Below, piece by piece: positions 41,911 to 51,150 of a stretch of DNA of 64,000 nt (position 1 is the stretch's first letter; each line of letters opens with the position of its first letter). The notes beneath the pieces are model-generated. The model was given only the letters and a program-made list of their open reading frames with translations, had not been told where the DNA came from and ran no database searches. The translations under genes were made by a program, and so were the position numbers. The stretch is from Salegentibacter sp. 24 (GTDB taxonomy: Bacteria > Bacteroidota > Bacteroidia > Flavobacteriales > Flavobacteriaceae), in assembly GCF_004362395.1 (NCBI RefSeq), contig NZ_SNWE01000003.1, positions 168,558 to 232,557 of the forward strand. The letters are read 5' to 3'.

Positions 41911-44900
41911 ATGCAAAAATTCTCAAAATTATTCTTCATACTAGGTTTTTCTATTCTTTGTGTCAATTGTAAAAAACAAACACTTTTTCAGGAGCAGTCT
42001 TCTTTGGCAACAGGTGTAAAATTTGTAAACCAATTAAATGAGAATGAACAAAACAATGTGCTCACCTATGAATATTTCTATAATGGCGGCGGTCTGGCCA
42101 TTGGAGATTTGAATAACGATGGTTATAGTGATATCTACTTTTCAGGAAATACAGTTAAAAATGAACTCTACCTCAATGAGGGAAATTGGAATTTCAACGA
42201 GGTCACAAAAAAAACCGGTGTAGGCGGAAAAAAGGGATGGAAAACAGGGGTTACTATGGCCGATGTAAATGGAGATGGACGTTTGGACATCTATGTATCA
42301 TATTCAGGAAATGCACCCGCGGAAGGATTTGACAAACCAGTGATTCGAAATTATCCGGGGAGAGCTAATCAATTATTTATAAATCAGGGAAATGATTCTG
42401 ACGGTATTCCAAGCTTTACTGAAAAAGCAAAGGAATATGGACTTGATGCTATTGGTACCTTTTCCACCCAGGCCTACTTCTTTGATTATGATCTTGATGG
42501 AGACCTTGATATGTTTCTTTTAAATCATGCCAACAAATTCTATTCGGCCTTCTTCAATACTAAAAGGCTTCGAAGTTTGAGGCATCCTTTTTTTGGAAAT
42601 AAGCTCTTTCAGAATAACAATAATAAGTTCGTAGAGGTAACTGAAGGATCAGGAATTCACGGTAGCGGTATTAACTTCGGGTTGAGTGCTGCTATAAGTG
42701 ACCTAAACAAAGATGGGTATCCTGATATATATGTCACCAACGATTACCAGGAACAGGATTTCTGTTATCTGAATAATGGAGATGGCAGTTTCAGGGAAGT
42801 GTCACATACAGCATTTGGTCATTTGTCGAAGTTTGGAATGGGATCTGATATTGCAGATATTAACAATGATGCCCTCCCCGATATTTTTGTAGCCGATATG
42901 CTTCCGGAGGATAATTACCGACAGAAAGTTTTACAGGGACCTGATGAGTACAGCAGGTTTAAAACGGCAGTAGACAGTGGTTATCATTACCAGTATATGA
43001 GGAATACACTACAAATAAACCAGGGTTTATCTCCCGACAGTCTCATGAAATTCAGCGAGATAGGACAGTTTTCGGGGGTTTCAAATACTGACTGGAGTTG
43101 GGCTCCTTTGATTGCGGATTATGATAATGATGGTTTAAAAGACATATTTGTCACCAATGGTTTTCTAAGGGATTACAGCAATCTTGATTTCAGAAATTAT
43201 ACAGCAAATGAAACTATAAGAAATGCAAAATCGAAAAATCAGGAAGTTTCGTTACTGCCCCTGATCAGTAAAATCCCATCTACCAAAATCGCCAATTATT
43301 ATTTCGAAAATAAGGGTGATAACAGGTTTATCAACAGTGCCGATAAATTCGGGCTTGGAAAAAGAACTGTTTCCAATGCAGCAGCATACGGCGACCTGGA
43401 TAATGACGGTGATCTGGATCTGGTAGTGAATAACAATAATGAACCAGCACTAATCTATAAGAATAACCAGGATAAAATGTTTAAGAACAACTACCTTAAA
43501 ATAAAACTGGAAGGTAGTAATGGTAATTCTTTTGGAATAGGCTCTAAAATTATAATTGACCTTCCCGGCAAAAAAAGCCTGTATCAGGAAGCTTTCTTTG
43601 GAAGGGGCTACCAGTCTTCAATGGAGCCAATCCTCACCATCGGGCTCGGAAAGCTAGAGTCTGTATCCAGTATCAAAGTTGTATGGCCTAGCGGGAAGTT
43701 GTCAGTAATCTCAGCTCCTAAAATCAATAAACTTCTGGTGATCAAGGAGTCCTCTGCAATTAAAAAAAACAACTTTCTTCCATTAAAACCTAAAAAGAAC
43801 CTTTTAAAAGATGTAACGCAGCAGGCAAATCTTGATTTTGTTCATTCCGAAAATGATTTTATCGATTTTTATCATTCTGGATTACTGCCTTATCAGTTAT
43901 CCAAGTCTGGAGGTAAAGCAGCAGTAGGAGATGTGAACGGTGACGGGAATGATGATGTCTTCTTTGGTAACGCCAGTGGCAATCCCGGTCAGTTATACTT
44001 TGGAGAGGATGATGGTAAATTAAGAAAGAATACGGCATTGCAGCCTTGGAAAGAAAATAAAACTCATATGAACCAGGAAGATATCTCTCCATTATTTTTT
44101 GATGCGGATGGGGATAATGACCTGGATCTTTACTTGGTAAGCGGAGGCACCGAACACGGCCATGGAACTGATTACTTCCAGGATCGTATTTATCTTAATG
44201 ACGGAAATGGAAATTTTACGACTGCCTTAAATGCACTGCCCGATATGAGATTCAGTGGAAGTGTTGTTAAATCTGCCGATTTTGATAAAGACGGGGACCT
44301 TGACTTGTTTATTGGCGGCCGAATGAATGCTAAGAATTATCCTCTGCCATCCCGAAGTGTGGTTCTGCGCAATAACACTTCAAAAGGCCGGGTGCACTTT
44401 ACTTCTGCTGATGTTTTGAGCCTGGAAAAACCGGGAATGGTCACCGATGCCGTCTGGAAGGATATCGATAAGGATTCATGGCCCGACCTCATTCTCACGG
44501 GAGAATGGATGCCGATAACAATATTTAAAAATGAGCAGGGTAAACTAATTAACAAAACCTTTGAATACGGACTGAAAGAGACCGATGGTTGGTGGTTTAG
44601 CCTAAAATCTGGAGATTTTGATAACGATGGTGATATAGATTTTCTGTGTGGCAACTGGGGATTGAATTCACAATTCAGAGCTTCCAATGAAGAACCTATG
44701 AAATTTCATATCCAGGATATCGATAATAATGGACGAATAGACCCGCTTCTTTCCTATTATATTGATGGAAAAAGTTATCCTTTTCCGAGCAGGGATGAAC
44801 TTCTTGGCCAGGTGCCCTCCTTAAAAAAACTTTTTGTAAGGTATGAAACTTATGCAAATACTACCATGTCCCAATTATTAGATAAAGCAGGTATAGCGCC

Positions 44901-45300
44901 TCAAAAGGTCTTATCTATAAAAACGCTTGAATCATCCTTTCTGGAAAATAAGGAAAATGGGAAATTCGAAATTAACCCATTGCCTTTGGAGGCTCAGCAA
45001 TCAGTTATCCAGGATTTCGAATATGAAGATTTTAATAATGATGGCTCCCGGGAAATCCTGGCGGCCGGAAACTTATTTCCCCTCAGAGTGAGCATTGGAA
45101 AAATAGATGCTTCATTTGGCTCCCTGATGGATTACGAAGATGGTGCATTAAAAATAAACCAAAAAGATGGCAAAAAGCTTTGGCTGGAAGGTGATATTAG
45201 AGATTTACAGATCCTTAATTTCAACTCCGGAAAAAAGAGATTACTTGTTGTACGAAACAACGACAGGGCAAGCCTACATGAAATTCAGAGAAATAAATAA
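41911..45300 (+). CDS. VCBS/FG-GAP repeat lipoprotein with ASPIC/UnbV domain
   Basis: 1129 residues. Lipoprotein signal (lipobox near LCVNC), then two beta-propellers made of FG-GAP/VCBS repeats carrying calcium-binding motifs such as GDLNNDGYSDIYF, ADVNGDGRLDIYV, DYDLDGDLDMF and DFDKDGDLDLFIGG. An ASPIC/UnbV domain lies between them (about 525-610: FGIGSKIIIDLPG, GLGKLESVSSIKVVWPSG). Such proteins are frequent in marine and soil Bacteroidota PULs, on the cell surface, but have no assigned activity; a glycan-binding or scaffold role is plausible. Its stop codon overlaps the next start (TAATG), so translation of the BNR_4 gene is coupled to it. Confidence 0.88.
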   Translation: MQKFSKLFFILGFSILCVNCKKQTLFQEQSSLATGVKFVNQLNENEQNNVLTYEYFYNGGGLAIGDLNNDGYSDIYFSGNTVKNELYLNEGNWNFNEVTKKTGVGGKKGWKTGVTMADVNGDGRLDIYVSYSGNAPAEGFDKPVIRNYPGRANQLFINQGNDSDGIPSFTEKAKEYGLDAIGTFSTQAYFFDYDLDGDLDMFLLNHANKFYSAFFNTKRLRSLRHPFFGNKLFQNNNNKFVEVTEGSGIHGSGINFGLSAAISDLNKDGYPDIYVTNDYQEQDFCYLNNGDGSFREVSHTAFGHLSKFGMGSDIADINNDALPDIFVADMLPEDNYRQKVLQGPDEYSRFKTAVDSGYHYQYMRNTLQINQGLSPDSLMKFSEIGQFSGVSNTDWSWAPLIADYDNDGLKDIFVTNGFLRDYSNLDFRNYTANETIRNAKSKNQEVSLLPLISKIPSTKIANYYFENKGDNRFINSADKFGLGKRTVSNAAAYGDLDNDGDLDLVVNNNNEPALIYKNNQDKMFKNNYLKIKLEGSNGNSFGIGSKIIIDLPGKKSLYQEAFFGRGYQSSMEPILTIGLGKLESVSSIKVVWPSGKLSVISAPKINKLLVIKESSAIKKNNFLPLKPKKNLLKDVTQQANLDFVHSENDFIDFYHSGLLPYQLSKSGGKAAVGDVNGDGNDDVFFGNASGNPGQLYFGEDDGKLRKNTALQPWKENKTHMNQEDISPLFFDADGDNDLDLYLVSGGTEHGHGTDYFQDRIYLNDGNGNFTTALNALPDMRFSGSVVKSADFDKDGDLDLFIGGRMNAKNYPLPSRSVVLRNNTSKGRVHFTSADVLSLEKPGMVTDAVWKDIDKDSWPDLILTGEWMPITIFKNEQGKLINKTFEYGLKETDGWWFSLKSGDFDNDGDIDFLCGNWGLNSQFRASNEEPMKFHIQDIDNNGRIDPLLSYYIDGKSYPFPSRDELLGQVPSLKKLFVRYETYANTTMSQLLDKAGIAPQKVLSIKTLESSFLENKENGKFEINPLPLEAQQSVIQDFEYEDFNNDGSREILAAGNLFPLRVSIGKIDASFGSLMDYEDGALKINQKDGKKLWLEGDIRDLQILNFNSGKKRLLVVRNNDRASLHEIQRNK

Positions 45301-46637
45301 TGAATTGTTTTGCTGAAGCCCTTTTATACTTTAAAAAAAATCATGCTTTGAAAAATTTTCTACTCATAGTATTCTTTATGAGCCTATACTCATGCTCCGG
45401 ATTAAAAATAGATACCTCAGATATTGGGCCTGGTTGGGCAAAAAATTCGGTGAATACGGTGATTTTTAGGAAAAATGCGGTTACATCCAACAATAAATAT
45501 CAATTTACTTCCTATTATGACAATGATAGCAACCTAGTCCTTGCCAAAAGAAATTTAAGCGATAATACCTGGCAAGTTCATAAGACCAGGTATACAGGAA
45601 ATAGCCGGGATGCACACAACGCTATAAGCATCGTGTTGGATGGGGAAGGTTATCTCCATGTAAGTTGGGATCATCATAATACGGGTCTGCGCTATGCAAT
45701 TAGCAGGACTCCTTTCGGACTCGAATTAGGAGATGAACTTAAAATGACCGAAAAGCAGGAAAAAAAAGTTTCTTATCCGCAATTTTATAACCTGCAGGGA
45801 GGAGATATATTATTTATGTACCGCTCGGGCCAGTCTGGAAGGGGAAGCCTTGTATTGAATCGATTCAACAATAATACCAGGGAGTGGGTTCAACTTCATA
45901 AAAATCTCATTGATGGCGAGGATAGACGTAATGCTTACTGGCAGGCTGCTGTAGATAAAGATGGGCACATACATCTTTCTTGGGTGTGGCGAGAATCCTG
46001 GGATGTCGCTACAAATCATGATCTTGCCTACGCTGTTTCTAAAGATAAGGGGCAAACATGGGAAAGATCTGATGGCAGGGAATACGAACTTCCCATTACC
46101 GCTACTACGGCAGAGTATGCATGGAAAATCCCTCAAAATAGCAATCTGATCAATCAGACCTCAATGACAGTAGACAACCAGGGCACCCCATATATTGCCA
46201 GTTACTGGAGTGATAAGGGAAAAACACAATATCGTGTCATATACCTTAAAGAAGGAAAATGGAAAATGGAAAATACAGCTTTTAGAAAAACCAGTTTCGA
46301 TCTTAGTGGAGGTGGAACCAAAAAAATTCCAATTTCCAGACCTGAAATCATGGTGAATTCCGGAAATATTTATCTGCTTTTTCGCGATGCTGAAAGAAAT
46401 AACAGGATATCTCTTGCACACAAAAACATCAGTAAAGGAAAAAACTGGAAAATAAATGACATAACATCATACTCTGTAGGTAAATGGGAGCCCAATTACG
46501 ATCATCAGTTATTCGATTTTGAGAAAGAACTTCACATATTTGTCCAAGAAGTCAGCCAGATGGATAGTGAAGGCCTATCGGAACAAAAACCAACAACCGT
46601 CAAAATTTTGGAGGTTAAAAGTCTTCCTAAGCAATAA
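45300..46637 (+). CDS. BNR_4-family propeller enzyme (ulvan-lyase/GH145-like), lipoprotein
   Basis: 445 residues, lipobox near LYSCSG. The seven-bladed propeller signature of BNR_4 is very clear: RDAHNAISIVLDGEGYLHVSWDHHN, FMYRSGQSGRGSLVLNRF, RRNAYWQAAVDKDGHIHLSWVWRESWDVATNHDLAYA, INQTSMTVDNQGTPYIASYW. His106 and His126 are 20 residues apart, matching the catalytic His pair of PL25 ulvan lyase as I recall it (His123 and His143), with Tyr and Arg in YRSG and LNRF at similar distances. Related families cleave at rhamnose-glucuronic acid linkages. A lyase or glycosidase acting near GlcA fits the GH105 and glucuronidase neighbours; exact reaction not determined. Confidence 0.8.
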   Translation: MNCFAEALLYFKKNHALKNFLLIVFFMSLYSCSGLKIDTSDIGPGWAKNSVNTVIFRKNAVTSNNKYQFTSYYDNDSNLVLAKRNLSDNTWQVHKTRYTGNSRDAHNAISIVLDGEGYLHVSWDHHNTGLRYAISRTPFGLELGDELKMTEKQEKKVSYPQFYNLQGGDILFMYRSGQSGRGSLVLNRFNNNTREWVQLHKNLIDGEDRRNAYWQAAVDKDGHIHLSWVWRESWDVATNHDLAYAVSKDKGQTWERSDGREYELPITATTAEYAWKIPQNSNLINQTSMTVDNQGTPYIASYWSDKGKTQYRVIYLKEGKWKMENTAFRKTSFDLSGGGTKKIPISRPEIMVNSGNIYLLFRDAERNNRISLAHKNISKGKNWKINDITSYSVGKWEPNYDHQLFDFEKELHIFVQEVSQMDSEGLSEQKPTTVKILEVKSLPKQ

Positions 46638-46652
46638 CAAAATTCAGAAATA

Positions 46653-48506
46653 GTGAATCCTAAGTTTGAATATTTACTTTTCAGCATTCTAATATGTTTT
46701 TCTTGGATTTTAAATGCCCAGGAAAATCTTATAATCAATACCGATAATAGGAAAGGTATTTCTCTTAATGGCACCTGGCATTATATAGTGGATCCATATG
46801 AAACTGGCTTTTTCAATTATCGCTGGAAAGAAAGAAATGAAGATGATCCGGAAGCATACTGGAACAGACCTATTGTAAAAAAAATATCAGATAGAAAAGA
46901 ACATGGCTATGCTGATCCTTACACGATCCAGGTACCCGGGGACTGGAATTCCCAGGATGATATATTCAAATATTATGAAGGTACCGTTTGGTACCAGCGG
47001 GAATTTGATGCTCCCCGGGTAGAAAAAGATGAAACCGTCTATCTCTACTTTGGAGCAGCCAACTATGAAGCCCATATTTACCTGAATGGAAAGAAATTGG
47101 GGAGGCATAAAGGAGGCTTTACTCCTTTCAATTTTAAAATCCCTTCGGACCTTTTACAGGAAAAAGATAATTTCCTGGTGGTCAAAGTAGATAATAAAAG
47201 ACACGCTGACGAAATCCCAACAGTAAATACCGACTGGTGGAATTTTGGTGGAATTACAAGAGATGTAAAACTACTTATCCTTCCGGATGCATTTATTAGG
47301 CAATATTCCCTTCAATTGGAACAAAAACAGGATATAATAGCTGCAAAAGAAAAAAAAATGTTTAGCCTGGAAGGTAGTATCATTTTAAATAAACCGTTAA
47401 ATTCTTCCGAAGTAGTTTTGGAAATTCCCGAACTCAATGTCAGTAAAAAATTTCCCATTAAAGGAGATAGTCTCCACTTTAATCTAAAGGCTAAAAATAT
47501 AGAGTTATGGTCTCCTGAAAACCCTAAACTTTATGAAGTTGTTTTTAAATTGAAAGGTGAGAAACTAAGAGATAAAATCGGATTCCGGAAAATTGAAACC
47601 TCAGGCAAGGATATCCTCTTAAATGGCGAAAAGCTTTTTCTACGTGGGATCAGCATTCATGAGGAAATTCCACTAGAAGTAAGAAGAGCAAAAAATAGAG
47701 CAGATGCCCAACAGCTTTTGGGATGGGCTAAAGATTTAAATGCGAATATGGTTAGACTTGCTCATTACCCGCATAATGAACATATGACCAAATTGGCAGA
47801 TTCCATTGGCATGTTAGTTTGGTCGGAAATTCCTGTTTACTGGACCATAGATTTTGAGAACCCGGAGGTGTATAAAAAAGCTAAAAAACAACTTAAAGAA
47901 ATGATCATAAGAGACCGAAATAAAGCATCTGTAATTATTTGGTCTGTCGGAAATGAAACGCCGGTGAGTGAAGTACGTACAAAATTTATGAGGAATCTAA
48001 TTAAATCCGCCAAATCGACGGACAATTCCCGTTTAGTTTCCGCCGCTTTAGAGGTAGGCTATAACCGTAATAAAAACTATGTTGACGATCCTTTGGGTGA
48101 ATACACTGATATTGTTTCTGTAAATGAATACTTGGGTTGGTATGGGGATCTGCCTCATGCTAAAGAAAATTCTAATTGGGCATTAGCTTATAATAAACCA
48201 TTGTTCTTTAGTGAAACCGGTGCGGGCGCAAAAGGAGGTTTTCATGGTAAAAAAGAGCAGCGATGGACGGAAGAATTTCAAGCATGGTATTTTGAAGAAA
48301 CCATAGATATGATGGAAGGTATGCCTGATAATTACACCGGTATGTCTCCATGGATCCTTGTGGATTTTAGGTCTCCGAGAAGAAACCATCCAGTATATCA
48401 GGAAGGCTGGAACCGTAAAGGTCTAATTGATAATAATGGTAACAAAAAGGAAGCATTCTACGTCCTGCAGGAATATTATAAAAAAATGAAGAAAAAATAT
48501 GACTGA
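46653..48506 (+). CDS. GH2 beta-glucuronidase
   Basis: 617 residues from a GTG start at 46653, needed to include the signal peptide (ending LNAQ). Sugar-binding domain (PYTIQVPGDWNSQDD, WYQREFDAP), barrel with acid/base Glu435 (WSVGNETP) and nucleophile Glu521 (FSETGAGAKGG). The N-x-K motif that recognises the glucuronate carboxylate in beta-glucuronidases is present as Asn587-Arg-Lys589 (WNRKGLI). This separates it from the two galactosidase-type GH2 enzymes upstream. It removes terminal beta-glucuronic acid in the periplasm. 15 bp after the BNR_4 gene. Confidence 0.9.
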   Translation: MNPKFEYLLFSILICFSWILNAQENLIINTDNRKGISLNGTWHYIVDPYETGFFNYRWKERNEDDPEAYWNRPIVKKISDRKEHGYADPYTIQVPGDWNSQDDIFKYYEGTVWYQREFDAPRVEKDETVYLYFGAANYEAHIYLNGKKLGRHKGGFTPFNFKIPSDLLQEKDNFLVVKVDNKRHADEIPTVNTDWWNFGGITRDVKLLILPDAFIRQYSLQLEQKQDIIAAKEKKMFSLEGSIILNKPLNSSEVVLEIPELNVSKKFPIKGDSLHFNLKAKNIELWSPENPKLYEVVFKLKGEKLRDKIGFRKIETSGKDILLNGEKLFLRGISIHEEIPLEVRRAKNRADAQQLLGWAKDLNANMVRLAHYPHNEHMTKLADSIGMLVWSEIPVYWTIDFENPEVYKKAKKQLKEMIIRDRNKASVIIWSVGNETPVSEVRTKFMRNLIKSAKSTDNSRLVSAALEVGYNRNKNYVDDPLGEYTDIVSVNEYLGWYGDLPHAKENSNWALAYNKPLFFSETGAGAKGGFHGKKEQRWTEEFQAWYFEETIDMMEGMPDNYTGMSPWILVDFRSPRRNHPVYQEGWNRKGLIDNNGNKKEAFYVLQEYYKKMKKKYD

Positions 48507-48562
48507 ATATTATAAACAAAACCTAATCTAACGAGCTAAATATTAAGCTGAAATTTTTAAGT

Positions 48563-48578
48563 AAAAAGCCTGCTTTTT
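48563..48578 (+). terminator. Possible hairpin between GH2 and DUF2264 genes
   Basis: AAAAAGC and GCTTTTT are perfect complements nearly back to back, inside a larger imperfect fold (GAGCT to AGCTC at about 48531-48585). The T-run follows the stem. A weak terminator or attenuator is possible in this 193-bp gap; otherwise the gap shows nothing recognised. Confidence 0.3.
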
Positions 48579-48699
48579 AAAGCTCGCTATAGTCACAAAC
48601 AGGGGGTGATATTTCCAAAACCTGATTTCTAATCCATAAGTAGGATATGACTATCCCTGGTATAAAGAATGACATCTGTAATAGTTAAATTTATATTTT

Positions 48700-49941
48700 A
48701 TGAAACCTAAACTTTTAAAGAAAACTTGCTTGTTTTTGTTTTTTCTTATTTTATCAATACCGATGAAAGCTCAAGATAATGCACTGAAGAAAAGAAATCC
48801 TGAAGAAGTAAGAAAATATTACGTGTCTTCCCTTTTAAAAATAGCCAATCCTGTACTTCAAGCTTTAAGTCAAAGCGCACTGAGGGAAAAAATGCCCGTG
48901 GAAAAATCTCCAGACGCCTGGGATGATCGCACCCATGTCACCTACCTGGAAGCCTTCGGCCGGTTACTTTCAGGGATGGCCCCTTGGCTGGAATTAGGAC
49001 CAGACGATACCTCTGAAGGAAAATTAAGGGAAAAATATATCGTCCTGGCCAGAAAAGGAATTCATAATGCAACGGATCCGGAATCTGCTGACTTCATGAA
49101 TTTCACACAAGATAGGCAGCCTTTGGTGGATGCCGCTTTTCTTGCACAGGCTTTACTGAGAGCTCCAAATCAACTCTGGGAACCGCTTTCTAAAACCACT
49201 AAAGAGAATGTGATAAAAGCATTAAAATCAACCCGACAGATTAAACCCTACTACAGCAATTGGTTACTATTTTCAGCAATGGTAGAGGCTGCTATCCTGA
49301 AATTTGATACCGGTGCTGATATGTTTCGTCTGGAAATGTCCCTCAACAAACACATGGAATGGTATCTGGGAGATGGCATATATGGCGATGGGCCAAATTT
49401 CCACTGGGATTACTACAATAGTTTTGTGATCCAACCCATGATGCTGGATATTCTCAAAACCATGACCGAAGCTGGTATTGATAAAAAAAGAGATTTTAAA
49501 GTGGTGCTGGGAAGAGCAAAAAGATATGCTGAAATTCAAGAGAGACTTATTTCTCCCGAAGGAACCTACCCCCCTATTGGAAGATCGCTGGCATATAGGT
49601 TTGGTGCCTTTCAGTTACTCTCTCAAATTGCACTTTGGCAAGAACTTCCAGAGGAAATTGAACCTGCTCAGGTACGTTCCGCTTTGTATACAGTGATTAA
49701 AAACCAATTGGAGGCAGAAGGAACTTTTGACCAAGACGGATGGTTACAAATAGGATTTTATGGCCACCAACCAAATATAGGAGAAGGTTATATTTCTACA
49801 GGTAGCCTTTATCTTTGTTCGGAAGCATTTCTTGTTTTGGGGCTGAAACCTGACACGCCATTCTGGGCTAATCCGCCTGCACCTTGGACTCAAAAAAAAA
49901 TATGGAGTGGGAATCCTATTCCGATAGATCATGCCCATTAA
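48700..49941 (+). CDS. DUF2264 family protein (candidate GH154-type beta-glucuronidase)
   Basis: 413 residues with signal peptide (ending MKAQD). The alpha/alpha-barrel family DUF2264 is recognised from RTHVTYLEAFGRLLSGMAPWLE, YSNWLLFSAMVEAAILKF, WYLGDGIYGDGPNFHWDYYNSFVIQPMMLDI and PEGTYPPIGRSLAYRFGAFQ. From memory this family includes beta-glucuronidases of arabinogalactan loci now classed as GH154; I hold that link with moderate confidence. The catalytic residues are not certain. It precedes a GH105 gene by 22 bp, consistent with uronic-acid processing. Confidence 0.82.
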   Translation: MKPKLLKKTCLFLFFLILSIPMKAQDNALKKRNPEEVRKYYVSSLLKIANPVLQALSQSALREKMPVEKSPDAWDDRTHVTYLEAFGRLLSGMAPWLELGPDDTSEGKLREKYIVLARKGIHNATDPESADFMNFTQDRQPLVDAAFLAQALLRAPNQLWEPLSKTTKENVIKALKSTRQIKPYYSNWLLFSAMVEAAILKFDTGADMFRLEMSLNKHMEWYLGDGIYGDGPNFHWDYYNSFVIQPMMLDILKTMTEAGIDKKRDFKVVLGRAKRYAEIQERLISPEGTYPPIGRSLAYRFGAFQLLSQIALWQELPEEIEPAQVRSALYTVIKNQLEAEGTFDQDGWLQIGFYGHQPNIGEGYISTGSLYLCSEAFLVLGLKPDTPFWANPPAPWTQKKIWSGNPIPIDHAH

Positions 49942-49963
49942 TTAATAACATAAAGATTTAATT

Positions 49964-51145
49964 ATGAAAAGCATTAATAAATCGTTTAAGAGATTAAGTA
50001 TCTTACTACTTACTGGCTTTTTGGTCTCCTGCGGTTCTTCAAATTCTATTAATGAAATCACCAATAAATACCCGGAGCTTCCAGATTCCAAGGATGAAGT
50101 GGTGAATATTATCAACAAAGTAAATCGCCATTGGCAGGAGAATCATCCTGACCCAGGTTGGGCTTTTTGGCATAACGCTGCCTATCATACCGGTAATATT
50201 GAAGCCTTTAAAGTAACGGGAGAAGAGGAATATCTGAAGTATTCCAAAAAATGGGCGCAACAAAATCAGTGGATGGGTGCTAATTCCCAGGATAAATCGG
50301 AATGGAAATATGATTATGGAGAAACCGATGAGCATGTGCTTTTTGGAGACTGGCAAATAGCTTTCCAAACCTATATCGATTTATATAATCTGGAAGGACA
50401 AAAAGATCCCTCAAGAATAGCCCGGGCCAAAGAAGTAATGGAATACCAGATGAGCACTCCGGAGAATGATTACTGGTGGTGGGCCGACGGGCTTTATATG
50501 GTGATGCCTGTAATGACAAAATTATATAAGGTAACAGGTAATGAGCAATATCTGGACAAGTTATATGAATATTTTCAATATGCCAATGGTATTATGTATG
50601 ACGAAGATGCCCAGCTTTATTATCGGGATGCGAAATATATATACCCCAAGCATAAGACCATAAATGAAAAGAAAGACTTTTGGGCACGTGGAGACGGATG
50701 GGTTTTTGCCGGATTGGCAAAAGTACTACAGGACCTACCATCAAACGCGCAGCATAGAGAATTTTACGTAGATCGTTTTAAAAAAATGGCTGAAGCTCTT
50801 GCTGCTGCCCAACAGGAAGAGGGATACTGGACCCGGAGCATCCTTGATCCCGAACACGCCCCCGGACCGGAAACTAGTGGAACAGCCTTTTTTACTTATG
50901 GGTTTCTATGGGGGATCAACAACGGTATTCTGAATAAAGAAAAGTACCTCCCGGTAGTTGAAAATTCCTGGAATTATTTGACACAGGTGGCTCTCCAGGA
51001 AAATGGTGCTGTGGGGTATGTACAGCCCATTGGGGAAAAAGCAATACCAGGTCAGATAGTCGATAAAAATTCGACTTCCGATTTTGGGGTTGGTGCCTTT
51101 CTTTTGGCAGCATCAGAGATGTATAGGTTTATTAATAAATATTAA
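49964..51145 (+). CDS. GH105 unsaturated uronyl hydrolase, lipoprotein
   Basis: 393 residues, lipobox LVSC. The alpha/alpha-barrel of GH105/GH88 is shown by PGWAFWHNAAYHTGNIEAF, YGETDEHVLFGDWQ, YWWWADGLYMVMPVMTKLYKVTG (candidate catalytic Asp175), DFWARGDGWVFAGL and GPETSGTAFFTYGFLWGIN. These enzymes hydrate the unsaturated uronic acid left by polysaccharide lyases. Its presence implies a lyase step in the pathway, for which the BNR_4 protein is the only candidate in the window. It lies 5 bp upstream of a GH43 gene. Confidence 0.9.
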   Translation: MKSINKSFKRLSILLLTGFLVSCGSSNSINEITNKYPELPDSKDEVVNIINKVNRHWQENHPDPGWAFWHNAAYHTGNIEAFKVTGEEEYLKYSKKWAQQNQWMGANSQDKSEWKYDYGETDEHVLFGDWQIAFQTYIDLYNLEGQKDPSRIARAKEVMEYQMSTPENDYWWWADGLYMVMPVMTKLYKVTGNEQYLDKLYEYFQYANGIMYDEDAQLYYRDAKYIYPKHKTINEKKDFWARGDGWVFAGLAKVLQDLPSNAQHREFYVDRFKKMAEALAAAQQEEGYWTRSILDPEHAPGPETSGTAFFTYGFLWGINNGILNKEKYLPVVENSWNYLTQVALQENGAVGYVQPIGEKAIPGQIVDKNSTSDFGVGAFLLAASEMYRFINKY

Positions 51146-51150
51146 ATACC

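Noticed and set aside
48601..48607. AGGGGGT upstream of the DUF2264 gene, resembling the core of the HTCS repeat in reverse
   Set aside because: Only seven bases match, a single copy, with no flanking similarity.
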